The notes below the pieces were generated by a model. It ran no database searches. It had not been told where the DNA came from and saw nothing but the letters and a program-made list of their open reading frames with translations. 64,000 nucleotides of DNA, taken from NCBI GenBank assembly GCA_963932465.1, contig OZ010792.1:109982935-110046934 (forward strand), read 5' to 3'. Source of the stretch: Maratus speciosus (lineage: Eukaryota; Arthropoda; Arachnida; Araneae; Salticidae). This document shows positions 22,371 through 32,809 of this stretch, piece after piece. A program made the translations under genes and the position numbers. Within the stretch, counting starts at the first letter, position 1. Each line of letters begins with the position of its first letter.

Positions 22371-24252
22371 GTTTTATGTGCGGTTTTTAAGGATTTAATA
22401 ATTATAAATTATCGATTTGGCTTTATTAGTTAAATAATAAAGTGTTTTGAAAGGAATATTAAACTAAACCCTCTGTGCTATCTATGATCACACTTACCCA
22501 CTTATTGTTTCTCGTCAATTTGGGGAAAAGTCAAGGTCGAAGCACTCGTTTACTGTGATGATTCGTTGCTTTTAAAAAGAGCTTCCCATGCTGTAACGTC
22601 TACTACGCTACTGAATACAATGCTTATTCATATTGTGTATTGATTTTCTTTCTTCTGTGTCATTTGGTGTATTTTCGTTAGAGCGAAATTTTCTAGAATG
22701 AATTTAATGTATCCCGTCTTGATATTTTAGCTTCAAAGGAATATTTATCAAAAAATTAAATTTAAATTAGTATAAAACTATTCTGAAATGGGATTTCAAT
22801 ATTTGTATTTAAAAAAAAAAGGTTTAGATGTTGTTTATTTGTAGTAAATAGGTAGGAAGATATAAATGCAGTGAATTTTTTCGATTAAGAATGCATTAAC
22901 TCCTAAGAGAAAGATTGAAAAACAACATGTCTGCATCATCCACTGAAACCTACTTAATTACAAGTATATTAGCATGACGTAGCATTAAATTAATTTTAGT
23001 TTTTCCCCTGCTTTTATTTATTTTAATTATATTAAAATCGTCACTGTCCTAAATTTAGGAATATTTTATATTAATTTGTTTTGTTTTTTATAATATTCTC
23101 AGTTATACGTGAAGTAATTAAATAGTTAAAATGTTATTAATAAAAATACTCCATAAAGCAGGAAGAAAAGTAAACTCACTATTTTTAAAGAAAAGTACTA
23201 TGCAACAAATGGTATAAGTGCAAACAGCAAACAGATATCAAACATTGGTTTCTTTTTCTAAAATATTTCTATTTTGCATAGAAATATAAATATACTTTTT
23301 AATGATGCTGTGTGAACATATATAGGTAAAAAAGAAAATTGATTCGTTGCTTTCTACATCTGTTGGTACTTAAATTGCTGCTACTGCATCATTTTTTTTC
23401 GAAATTAGCAATATTTCTATTCTTACACAGTTTAAGGTAGTTATCGCGATATATCACGAATATTGATTTTAAGTCGTTGATATATCGCAATATTAAATTT
23501 CTGATATCATCCAGCCCTACTGGACAACATCCTTGTTTTAGTTTCGAAGTTAAAAAACTCCGTCTGCTTGGGAGTATCTTTCAGAACCATAGTATTGAAA
23601 AGCATTGTATTTTTAAATTTTTAACCTTATAATTTATGTTTTGATCGAGTTTTAGATATTTTCAGGAACAGATATAGCTTATTCATAAATTCATTCTTTA
23701 TTTTAATACACCATCATGAATATTTTGCAATGCATATTGTTTACATTATTTAATATGAAAATCCGGATTTTCTAAAATGTATTTATCGATAGTAATTCAT
23801 ACAAAATAAAACATTTTGCACATACATTTAACTGTATTTACGCTGCATCAAAAGATGTAATATAAAAACAAATTTGCTAGTCGCACTCCATTTATACCAC
23901 CTGACGTCACATTAAAATTCTTCGGAATGACAATCGTTTTAAATGTATCGTTTTACTATATGACACAATTTTCACTATTAAATGCATTGCTCATGTAATA
24001 ATTTATTTCTTTTAAGCTTTTTTTCTCTTTCATACATTCACGCTCACGGGAACATATATTATTTAATTTAAAAGTGTTTGTAAATATGATTACTTGAGCT
24101 TTCAAATATAATCATAATCTAATATTCAACATTAAAAGTTTTACATGCGTAATAATGGACAGCATTTCTGTGACGTCACAATTGGTAAAATGGCAATTTT
24201 TATAGCCTCGAACAGAATGGAAGAATACGGTCTATTCACTTTAATTATGAGA

Positions 24253-25858
24253 CAGGGTTGGCAAGTTTTTGCCATAGGTGGAAAAAACCGCGGAAAAAAC
24301 CTGGAAAAAACCGTCCCGGCAAAAATAGGTTTTTGCCCAAGTGGTGGCAAAAATAGGCTGTCCATTTAATTTTTTTCACAGAAAAAGAGAAAAAATATTT
24401 CATGAAAGAAAAAAGAAACTTAATACTTAGTTAAAAAATCAATACTCTAAATTTATTTTTGAACTCTAAGTTAAATAAGTATAATTATGCATTTTATGAA
24501 CAAATACCAACTTTTATAACATAATTTATAAATGAAAAAAATATTAATTTTATATAAATGAATAGAAAACTTGATTGTTTATACAATTATTAATGATTAT
24601 TCACATAATAGAACTGTGGAGGCTCTAAATGAGTAAAGCATTTATGTTTATATGCATTAGAAATTCAAATAAACAATTATATTCTAAATTCAATTTTTTA
24701 ATATAAAATTATATTTAAAGCAGAACACTTCAATTTCAAATAATTCAGTGATATCTCCATCACAACCTAATTTTTGCTGTTTTAGCATAGCATAACAATA
24801 AACTAGTTTAGATAGAATATTTGTTGACAGTTTATTTCGAATTTTAGTTTGCACAAATGAAAAATTTGAAAAAAATCTTTCAATAGCAGCACTACTTGCT
24901 GGACATATTTGAAGGTGTGCAACTAATGAATAGAGGTCTTTTGAAATCTCACAAGCTTTTTCGATACTTCTCCACCAATTATGAGCACTGACACTATTAA
25001 TCACTTCTGCAAAATATGAATTAGGGAAGGGTTTTTCTTTTAGCTCGAAATTAATAATATGAGATATAAAGTCGGGATTAATTTTATACAACCATGCTTT
25101 ACAGCTTTCCTTTTGTTCATAATTTAAAAGTTCACCTCTGTACTTTGGATGTAACAAATATGCTGCAAGATGACACGGCAAAACTGCTCGTTCAAATTGC
25201 TTTTTTAATTTTGAAAAATGTGGTAAGCAGGGTGCAATACTCTGGTATTTTGTTATCAGTCTTGTGGTCATTTGACAATAGACTGCTGGATTTGAGAATT
25301 TCAAAAGAGTATTTGGGGGGGGGGGGGGGGGTGAATATAATTATTCAATTTAATTTAATTACTTTTTTATCTGTAACACACTATATTCATCAGATAAATA
25401 ATTATAAATTAGTACCAAAGACTTATTTATTTACATATTTTTAAGACTCTTTAGATAAAATAAAAGTAACAAAGTTATAACCTTTTGATAATTAAAAAAA
25501 TATTGATGCCTGACAAAATACTTTACTTAAGGAAAAAAAAAATTGATATCTGATTTTTAATTTAGCTCTTAAATTCCTAAGCATTAGACTGAATCCTACC
25601 TATTTTATAAAGATTTAAAATATGTAAAAATATTTAATTATATTTATTAGGCAAATTAAATAAAAATATTAAATATGTTATTAAAATTAATTGTTTATAC
25701 CATTATTATCCTTATTAGTTTAGAGATTTTATTACACATTAAAGTCAAATAAGAATTTGCCATTTTTGCCAGTTTTTTCCATTTTTGCCCTGGTTTTTTC
25801 CAGTTTTTGCCACTGTCCTGGCAAAAATACCCTTTTGCCAGCAAATATGCCAACCCTG
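24253..25858 (-). mobile_element. hAT element with transposase remnant, 1606 bp
   Basis: Termini CAGGGTTGGCAAG and the reverse complement of ATGCCAACCCTG are inverted repeats. The flanks TTATGAGA and TATGAGGA form an imperfect duplication. Both subterminal regions repeat TTTTTGCC/GGCAAAAA motifs many times. A 204-codon hAT transposase C-terminus lies inside on the minus strand. Confidence 0.87.
24690..25304 (-). CDS. hAT transposase C-terminal part (partial, N-terminus lost)
   Basis: A 204-codon open frame. Near residues 140-180 it reads CPASSAAIERFFSNFSFV, then KIRNKLS and LVYCYAML. This is the hAT C-terminal dimerisation signature, with the conserved SS-A-x-ER-FS followed by R-N-(R/K)-L-S. 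Upstream residues with LLHPKYRGE and HNWWRS also fit hAT proteins (W near the insertion domain). Full hAT transposases are around 600 residues, so only the last third remains. The region before it runs into a G-homopolymer and unrelated AT-rich sequence. It is open but truncated, and lies within matched hAT termini in a TIPRL intron. Protein activity is unlikely. Confidence 0.85.
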   Translation of the reverse strand: MKFSNPAVYCQMTTRLITKYQSIAPCLPHFSKLKKQFERAVLPCHLAAYLLHPKYRGELLNYEQKESCKAWLYKINPDFISHIINFELKEKPFPNSYFAEVINSVSAHNWWRSIEKACEISKDLYSLVAHLQICPASSAAIERFFSNFSFVQTKIRNKLSTNILSKLVYCYAMLKQQKLGCDGDITELFEIEVFCFKYNFILKN

Positions 25859-26450
25859 TATGAGGATATTTAATATTTGGGAATTTTGACGTAATTATCT
25901 CCTTTGAATGTATTTTGCGTGAAATAATTTTGTTTTTTTTAAGTTTCCATACATTTTTAATACTTGTGTAAATATTTTGACGTAATTTTCCTTATTTTCT
26001 GCTTCTGACACGTGATCATTTAATTCTTATTTCAAAATTTCTTTTTTATTTTAATAATTTCACGACAAAAAACAAATCTGATTTTTATTTTTTCAAATTT
26101 ACCTGAAAAACATAATTTAATCATAATGTTGTTCACTATCGATTGAAATAAAAGATAATTTCAATTATCAATTTTAAGTTGAAGAAAAAGAAGAAATCTA
26201 ATAATCCCTATAGTTTTTCTTCTTGTGTCCTTTTTTCCAAAAAAATGGAGTAATTTTGTTGCCATTACAGGTTTTCACTACAGAAATGTAATTAAAATTA
26301 GAAAAAAATATATTTTGAAAACTAATTCAAATTTTAAAATTCTGTTACCAGTTTTGAAATCTGCGGATCAATACGGATTTTTGGTGTTAATTTTATCGCA
26401 TAGTATTCCATATTTTAGGAGAAATCGTCTTGAAACATAATCAATCATTT

Positions 26451-26759
26451 CATTAGGATTTTATATATATATGGTAGATATATATATAAACCACATTTTT
26501 AATAACATACTTAAAACTTAAAATAAATGTTGAGGAATTTTGTTTCTTATGACTTTCATTGTAGCCTAATTTTCCTATTTGACTATCTTTAGCATCTCGT
26601 GCTTTTACAAATATCATTCATGTGTCTAGATTTTTGATAAGGAAAGTTATTTTTGTCTTTTAATTGCACTAATAAAAGTGGTTATTTTAAAAATATTTTT
26701 ATTTGACATTCTACTTTTTCATCTTTAACATATTTCATAATCCATTATTATAATTATAG
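26451..26759. other. AT-rich intronic sequence
   Basis: Contains a TA-rich microsatellite at about 26463-26490; nothing else recognised. Confidence 0.4.
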
Positions 26760-26887
26760 TACAGTCCCACTCATCTCAGAAAAGTAAAAATCACAGATAA
26801 ACCAAAATTACATAACATCACTAATTAAGGCGATGAAATATAAATTTACATTCAATTTATTAATTCTTAAAGCACTACTTCAAGTCC

Positions 26888-27112
26888 TTATGATGCACTC
26901 TTCCAATACTTTTTTAAATATAGAGAGGAATTAAACAGTTCATTTGAAGAAGTCTTGATAGTTTTTTGTTTGTTAAACGATAAACATTTCTCTGCTGCAA
27001 TGTTACAACATTGTATTAGTATCATCAGAATTGCAGGCATAGCCTCTTCTTGCTGCTTAATGTAATCAATAGTTTTTTCAATTGAATTTAGACCTTTGGA
27101 ATGTGTCATTTT
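26888..27112 (-). pseudogene. Tigger transposase, extreme C-terminus
   Basis: The minus-strand frame reads KGLNSIEKTIDYIKQQEE and AEKCLSFNKQKTI. Tigger proteins end in a helix with E-x-x-x-x-(L/Y)-(I/V)-E-x-Q-x-E followed by a block ending K-Q-(K/T)-T-I-(T)-D-F-F, and this is an evident relative. It ends abruptly at the 5' side at the terminus of the hAT inserted at 27113. The remaining upstream part resumes beyond 28718. Confidence 0.75.
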
Positions 27113-28717
27113 CAGACCTGCCAACCTTTGAAAATGAGAAATCGTAGCACACAAAATTAATATTAATCTGGAGGTTGGTTGGTTGGTTTTCCATGTTTCG
27201 CAGCCATCTTTTGACATTCGTAAAAGGAATAAGGTTTCAGTCTTTCAACTCAATATAGTAAATTTTTTCCTCTGAAAATTTTTACACACGATTTTTAGTG
27301 TTTCTTCTCGTTTCGAAGCATTTGACATTTGTAAAAAGAGTTTGGTTCCAATTTTTTACCCCACCCAGTGCAGTAAATTTTGACGAAATTCACGATTTTA
27401 TTTTCCGAGATCATTTCAGGATATTCACAGTTTTTTTTCCACAATCGTAATTCACATTTTTCTATCACATTCTTTGTCGAAATCCGCACTTTTTACTGCA
27501 AACTTTTGACGAAATTCGCATTTCTTACCACGATCCTTTGACGAATTTTGCTTTTTCTTTCCGCGATCTTTCGGTGAAATTTGCGTTTTCTTACTGATCT
27601 TTCAATGAAATTTGCATTTCCTTACTGATCTTTTGACGAAATTAGCGTTTTCTTTCTGCGATATTTTAACAAAATTCACATTTTTACCACGATCCTTTGA
27701 CGAAATTTATTTTCTTCTGATACCAATTAACGAAATTGATTTTTTTTTTACACGGTCATTTGTTGAAATTCGCGATAGTTTATCGCAACCGATCGGCAAA
27801 ATTTTCGATATCTTTACGCGATCAATTAACAAAATTAACTATTCATTTCTGCGACCTTTAGACGAAATTTGCAATATTTTTACCTCGATAGTTTACCGAA
27901 ATTCGTGATTTTTTGCGCAATCTTTAGACTAAATTCGCAATTTCTTTCTGAACTCTTAACGAAATTAGAGATTTTATTCGGCGACCAATTGTAGATAATT
28001 ACTATTTGTTTGAGATCTTTGAAGAAATACCCGATATTTTTACACGATCATTTAAAGAAATTCTCAACTTTTTCCGCGATCGATTCATGAATTAATTTAG
28101 GGAAATTCCATAAAAGAAAAAAAAAAATTCACGGACTTCCAAGAAATTCCAAAATATACTCGCAAAAGAAACATAAGTCTGAGGAAGAATTTGCAGGGGG
28201 AAATACTGCACAGCATTTTTCATTATGCAGAACTTTTCTTTTCTGTGTGCAAATCGTGAGATTTTGCATACTATTTCAAACCTTTCCCCTCAAAGAACCA
28301 CCTCCCCACCTTCAGAAATTCTTAACATGGCACCCCGTTTCTAAGGAAGAGAATTCCTGTATAAATATTGACAGAAACAGGATTCACTCGTGGTTAATAT
28401 ATACATAAAGAGGGTTTTATGTTAAAAAAGTTTGTTTCGCAGCACAGATTCCCCCCCCCATGAGCATTTTTTAATGTCTGATTTTTTGGACTAATGACCA
28501 ATTTTTTAAAACTTCCAGAAATGAATACTTTGAAATTTCGGAACAGAATTACTCTTGAAAAATATGTTGCGCGGGATAAAAATCGCAACTAGAAACAAAA
28601 AGTGTGTTTGTGTTTTTTGCAAAAAAATCGTAGTTTAAGACCGATTTTCGTAGCATCATAGTTTATAGGTCCAAATCGTAGCAACTACAATTTTCTTCGT
28701 AGCAGTTGGCAGGTCTG
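27113..28717. mobile_element. hAT-like element carrying minisatellite array B
   Basis: Termini CAGACCTGCCAAC and GTTGGCAGGTCTG are perfect inverted repeats. CATTTT lies outside each end, an imperfect 8-bp duplication. It cuts the Tigger transposase. About 700 bp of its 1605-bp length is the ~33-bp minisatellite also seen at 1, 36, 40.5 and 58.7 kb. Near its right end, CGTAGCA motifs repeat. No transposase frame remains. Confidence 0.8.
27365..28095. repeat. Minisatellite array B
   Basis: Tandem ~31-36 bp units with GATC(C)TTTGACGAAATTCGC cores, more diverged than arrays C and D. It is wholly inside the 27113-28717 element. Confidence 0.88.
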
Positions 28718-28809
28718 CATTTTGTTTGATAGACAGCATTTTTATTATCATTGCTATCTTGTTTGTGGTTTATAATCATGTCACCTGTAATTTAATTTCT
28801 TGAGGTTCA

Positions 28810-29290
28810 TTTGCGTTCATCATATCTTTTGAGGCAAAAGTTTCAGAAACAGGAAATCTTTGTGCCAAACTTAACAAAGATTCATCATCACTGGTTCCAT
28901 TTTTATGACTGCTCTGATGCCACAATCTTCTGTTATGATTTCTATAGAGTCACCGATTTAACTTCTTCCCATGCTTTGGCAATCCAATATTCAACACTTT
29001 TCACTGTACTCTGTTTCAGACATTCTATAACTCTTTGTTTCTCAAGACCTTTAATCAGTTTTTCTAACAGCTCCTTTCTGTAGTTTATTTTCAAGTTTTC
29101 AAGACCACTTTAATCGAATGGCTGTATTAGTGAAGTCACACTTGGTGGCAAAAATATGCTTTGATCTGATGTATCTAATGATCTTTGATCTAAATATCCA
29201 TTGATTGCAATGTTACTGAAGTTGAAATCCACAAACCTAGGATTACAAAATCGTCATTGCCAATGAATTGCTAGGTGAAGATGAAAGGGA
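28810..29290 (-). pseudogene. Tigger transposase, catalytic-domain end
   Basis: In two or three minus-strand frames: LPPSVTSLIQPFD, then LENLKINYRKELLEKLI, and SVEYWIAKAWEEV. In Tigger the L-P-P-x-x-T-S-x-x-Q-P-x-D block is at the last catalytic position, followed by the K-x-x-Y-R-x-x-L and I-x-x-A-W-x-x-V segments, so order and spacing fit. Stops interrupt it at several points. Sequence right of 29290 no longer matches, because the 5' half of the gene was lost or displaced by the inverted-repeat element starting at 29387. Confidence 0.82.
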
Positions 29291-29386
29291 AATTTAGAAC
29301 TTTAATTTTTTAGCCAAAATGGGAAAAATGGCTGTTTTCTAAATTTTTATCTTTTGTAATTCAGTTAAATATGGAAATTCGGTTAA

Positions 29387-30742
29387 GAATGCTAGTCACT
29401 CAGCTTTGAAATTTCCCCTCAGTAATGTTAAGTCTATGGGCATTTGATGCACTCGTATATTTAAAATATCTCCTCGGGAAACTAATATTTTAAACTTCCT
29501 TTTTTCTGTGCACTCTTCTTAAAGGATGCCTCTCTTTTTCTTAGTACTCAAAATATTTCTAAAACATATACTACTTAATTTTACATGAAGTGTTAAAATC
29601 TTACTCACAGCTCTTCAGCTTTTAACACAAAAAATATTAAATTAGGCATAGAGTTTAGAAATATTTTGAGAACTAAGAAAAAAAACTAGTTGGATGTGCC
29701 AATCCCGAAACTTTCTTTTATCTCATACATTTTAATATTTCAGAAAGTTGTTACAAATGTCAATATTTGATTTTTATTAGTTCAATACTATATCAACTTT
29801 GACCTTCATCTTAAATTTCTGCTTCAGTGAATTAATTGGAGTAAAAACGACTTAATCTCGATCAAATTAAAATCAGTAGTTTTCCATTATTCTGTTGTAT
29901 ATCAGCTGTTCGCGAATAATTGGCTTATCAGGATGGGAAGTTCCCATCGCTTCATCAGCCGCCGCGCTGTACAATAGAACTACAAAAAATCAATAAAATT
30001 ACACAAAAATCGCTATTATAGTGCACCTTTTTGGTAGAATATTTCCAAATTCAGGGAGGACCTTCTTGCCATGGCCAAAAACATACATAAATAATGTGGT
30101 TCAATTCTATGCATAACTTGATACACTTTTCAATGGTATAATATTGGAAATTGCACAAAAATCAATATTATAGCGCCCCCTCCCAGCAGAATTTTTCCAA
30201 ATTTAGGGAGGACCTTCTTGCCATGACCAAAAACCCACACAACAAATTTGGTTCAGTTCTATGCATAACTTCATACACTTTTCGATAATACAATTTTCAA
30301 AATGGCACAAAAATCGCTATTACAGCACCCCCTTCTGGTGGATTTTTTCCAAATTAATGAAGGACCTGCTTGCCATAACTAAAAACTTTTTAAAAAATTT
30401 GGTTTAATTCTATGCATAACTTCATACACTTTTTGATGGTACCATGGCGACAGATAGATGGACACACGGACAGACAGACATTTTCTACAAACATGTTTTT
30501 AGGGATCTCTGATCTTAAAATGTGTAAATCTGTCAAAAACTGGAAGTCAAAAAAAATTTCCATTAAATACTTTCTTCTATTGAAGATAGAAGAAAGTAAT
30601 AAATATCTTTTAAGAAGAATACAAAGAAAAAAACAATTAAAAATATTAATTTCCTGAGGAGATATTTTAAATACACAAATGCATTCTATATCCATAGACT
30701 TAGCATTAGTGAGGGGAATTCAGAAGCTTAGTGACTACCAAT
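29387..30742. mobile_element. Inverted-repeat element with ~95-bp TIRs at TTAA
   Basis: GTCACTCAGCTTTGAAATTT, TTAAGTCTATGGG and TTTAAAATATCTCCTC at 29396-29476 recur inverted at 30650-30735. TTAA is present at both junctions (29383-29386, 30743-30746), so a piggyBac-like duplication is possible. The interior contains a ~150-bp triplicated repeat and a segment that is shared with 36.8-37.8 kb. Confidence 0.7.
30003..30440. repeat. Three ~150-bp tandem units
   Basis: Units start at about 30004, 30153 and 30306. Each contains ACAAAAATC(G/A)(C/A)TATTA, GGA(C)CTTCTTGCCAT and TTCTATGCATAACTT. A weaker, inverted relative occurs at 37190-37450. Confidence 0.85.
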
Positions 30743-30777
30743 ATTAAGCAGGCCTTGGATAAATGGAACCCTACTGT

Positions 30778-31589
30778 ATTATGTAATTTAAAAAATACAG
30801 AGGAAGGTGAAGAAGGAAGCTTGGACAATCAATTGTCAATTGTGATAATGATGGCACATTCTTGTTGGTTTAGCATATTTATTTATATTATTGCATATGT
30901 TACTTTATTGTAGCAAATATTGTTGAGTCATGTGTTAATAGATTTTTAAAAAATCATGCCTGAAAATTATCTAAGAAATCACAATTGTTTTTAATATATA
31001 ACAAAAATTAATTAAAATCAATCTACTAATTACTAATAAAACTCTAAAAACATTAAAATATTGTATTAACATCAAGAATATACAACTGTAGATGTTCAGT
31101 ATCCTAGTGCATCAGAAAGTGAATGGAAAATCAGTTACAAAATCTTACCTTTACAAATGTGAAATAAAAGTAACACACATTTCATTTCAAAAACAGAAGA
31201 TAATAACACAAAAGAAATGCGATGAAGGATGGCAAGCAATAAATACAATGGAAAATAAGAATTCTTTTTTATTCCAAATATTAATGTTTTAGAAAATTAA
31301 GCTTCCCAACAAATTAAAATTAATCAAGTACTTTAGAAGTAAAACAAAATAGCTTTACATAAAAGCATATATTTATTTTATTTTAGCACTAAAAAAGAAA
31401 TTAAATCCAGGACAAGTTTAAAAAGAAAATGAAGCACTGCAAACAAATTCTTGTGAAAATGTCACAGCATATTTATGATAATTTAATTTAATTATATTTG
31501 AAAGATTTTATTACATTAAAATGCCGAAAATTTTTGAATGTAGGAGACAAATCAAGGAACTTCTAAACAGGGGGATGAATGATACTTAC
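30778..31589. other. TIPRL intron end, no repeat recognised
   Basis: AT-rich intronic sequence adjoining the exon at 31590. A 66-codon plus-strand frame at 31092-31292 has no recognisable domain. Confidence 0.45.
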
Positions 31590-31721
31590 AATTTTAACAG
31601 ACAATTGTGCAGTGCCATTGTCAGCTAATTCATCTTCAAATAACATCACTTCTTCATAAAACAGAATCTTTTCTTTTACTTTTAACTTATCAATATTTAC
31701 TCTTTCACTTGTTGGAGATAT
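31590..31721 (-). CDS. TIPRL: TIPRL/TIP41 exon (second visible exon)
   Basis: A 132-nt, 44-codon minus-strand exon with no stop. The acceptor is TTTTTTAAG (right of 31721) and the donor is AATT|GTAAGT (left of 31590). It starts [14 protein letters not shown] and ends [10 protein letters not shown] then LSVKI. The segment DKLK-x-(R/K)-E-x-I-x-F-(F/Y)-EEV-x-LFEDEL-D-G is a hallmark of TIP41 proteins and leads straight into the MP-SFF core encoded by the next exon. Both boundaries are phase 0. It is separated from the preceding exon by only 199 bp, and that small intron contains a decayed copy of the preceding exon's 3' part. Function: part of the phosphatase-binding fold. Confidence 0.94.
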
Positions 31722-31782
31722 CTTAAAAAAATATTTTATGTAATAACAATAAAATAAACTAAAAACAAAACAGATTATATAC

Positions 31783-31856
31783 CTGTAATAAATTAAATTT
31801 AATTAATGTTCCTTTGTAATTTGTAGTATAAGTCCAATCAAAGAACGTAATGACTA
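31783..31856 (-). pseudogene. Decayed tandem copy of the TIPRL exon 3' part
   Basis: 74 nt matching the last 74 nt of the exon at 31921-32026 at an offset of 138 bp, including the splice donor (CAG|GTATATAA) and intron sequence beyond it. Read in the exon frame it stays open, retaining FDWTYTT and YKGTL. The 5' part of the exon and its acceptor are absent. An AG at 31856/31857 (AAATATAG) could act as a cryptic acceptor, but use of it after the preceding exon would shift the reading frame to an early stop. Confidence 0.85.
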
Positions 31857-31920
31857 TATTTTATTTAATAACTATAAAATAAACTCAAAACAAAATCTAA
31901 AAACAGAACAGATTATATAC

Positions 31921-32026
31921 CTGTAACAAATCATATCCAGTTAAAGTTCCTTTGTAATCTGTAGTATAAGTCCAGTCAAAGGGCTTAATGACTTCTCTAA
32001 TAGAATTCTCTAATGCATTATCTGAT
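31921..32026 (-). CDS. TIPRL: TIPRL/TIP41 exon (first visible exon)
   Basis: A 106-nt minus-strand exon: one base that completes a split codon, then 35 codons. The acceptor is CTCATTTCAG (right of 32026) and the donor CAG|GTATAT (left of 31921). The peptide runs from SDNALENS through [17 protein letters not shown] to GYDLLQ. KP(F/Y)[12 protein letters not shown] is the most conserved TIP41 signature. Order, phase and signature agree with the two exons that follow. The N-terminal exons (about the first 95 residues) should lie further right on the minus strand; I searched for them and found none that fits, so they may be beyond the window. Confidence 0.95.
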
Positions 32027-32507
32027 CTGAAATGAGATTAAGGATAAGAAAGTCAAGTAACAGAAATAAGAGGAAATGAAAGAAAACTTGTCACAAGAAA
32101 GTATACCAAGATTACATACAGCTTTCACATAACAGAGAAAATACTTTTTTCTTCATCATTATATAAATTTCAAATTCTCAAATTGTCTTTAATGAAAACA
32201 CTAAAAATATTGATCAAAATCAGTAAAAAATTAATTTTGATATCAAATTAGTTTTAGTTAAATATTTTATAATTATGAACGATATTAGAACATTATTACT
32301 GATGGATATTTCCATACCCCTGGTCTTGTTCACTGTACATAAATCCATCTATTATACCACTAAATAAATATTTCCTTTATTTAATTAAATCTCCAAAAGC
32401 TCACTTACCTTCTATAGCAGTCTATTTTATTTCTTCTTTACATAAAGCCTTTATTAAAGTTCCTTTAGTTACAGAGTTACAGCTTACAAGTATTCCAGCC
32501 ATACATA
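32027..32507. other. TIPRL intron, no repeat recognised
   Basis: AT-rich, with an isolated donor-like AAG|GTAAGT on the minus strand near 32410 that opens no coding exon. Confidence 0.45.
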
Positions 32508-32809
32508 TAGTCTATCTCAAAAGTTTAAGCAAAAGCATAAAATGTTGATATTTAATGAATAATGAAAAGTTAAAGAGCATTTTTTTATTTGTAGATTTCA
32601 CAATTTCATTTATATAAATGATATCAAAAGTAGAAAAAAAAAAAAATTATATATTTGTAAAAAATATAATTTAAAGAAGTTCAATCAAAACTGTCTCAAA
32701 AGTTTATGCACAATGGCAAAAACCACTACATTTATCATTTTTACTAAACTGTTACATACAAATTATTTTTCTTTGATTTCAGATTAGTTAAAAAAAAAAA
32801 AAAAAAACG

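Larger units (their letters stand above)
20506..23519. mobile_element. hAT element, 3014 bp
   Basis: Termini TAGGGCTG and CAGCCCTA are followed inward by stretches rich in GATATATCG-like sequence at both ends. The 8-bp target duplication is ATGGACAA (20498-20505) versus CTGGACAA (23520-23527), one mismatch. No transposase frame is preserved. The interior contains two tandem duplications. It interrupts the old Helitron copy. Confidence 0.85.
20160..26450 (-). mobile_element. Old Helitron copy, split by two hATs
   Basis: The left edge, GGGGCTCTGCCTCCTGCGAG with GCTATGCCTGCCAACCCCTG following, is a diverged copy of the 3' end of the Helitrons at 43835 and 45308 (there CTAG, here CTAA). Blocks such as AAAATGCAAATAT-like and CTGCTTCTGACACGTGATCA-like sequence appear in the same order before, between and after the hATs at 20506-23519 and 24253-25858. 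The right end is not sharp; 26450 is approximate. Confidence 0.5.
26763..30777 (-). mobile_element. Second Tigger remnant, composite with two later insertions
   Basis: Transposase pieces at 26888-27112 and 28810-29290 are colinear on the minus strand and separated by a hAT (27113-28717). CAGTCCCACTCATC at 26763 and GGATAAATGGAACCCTACTG (ending 30776) have the look of Tigger termini next to TA, but they do not match each other, so the outer limits are tentative. A TTAA-flanked inverted-repeat element occupies 29387-30742. Confidence 0.6.

Noticed and set aside
24145..24369. Overlapping 74-codon ORFs on both strands at the left end of a hAT
   Set aside because: They cross the transposon terminus and mostly translate repeated TTTTTGCC motifs.
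27365..28095. CRISPR-like appearance of ~33-bp repeats
   Set aside because: Units are contiguous without unique spacers, vary in length, and lie in a eukaryotic transposon.
32405..32490. Donor-like AAG|GTAAGT on the minus strand next to TIPRL
   Set aside because: All three frames upstream contain stops within a few codons.
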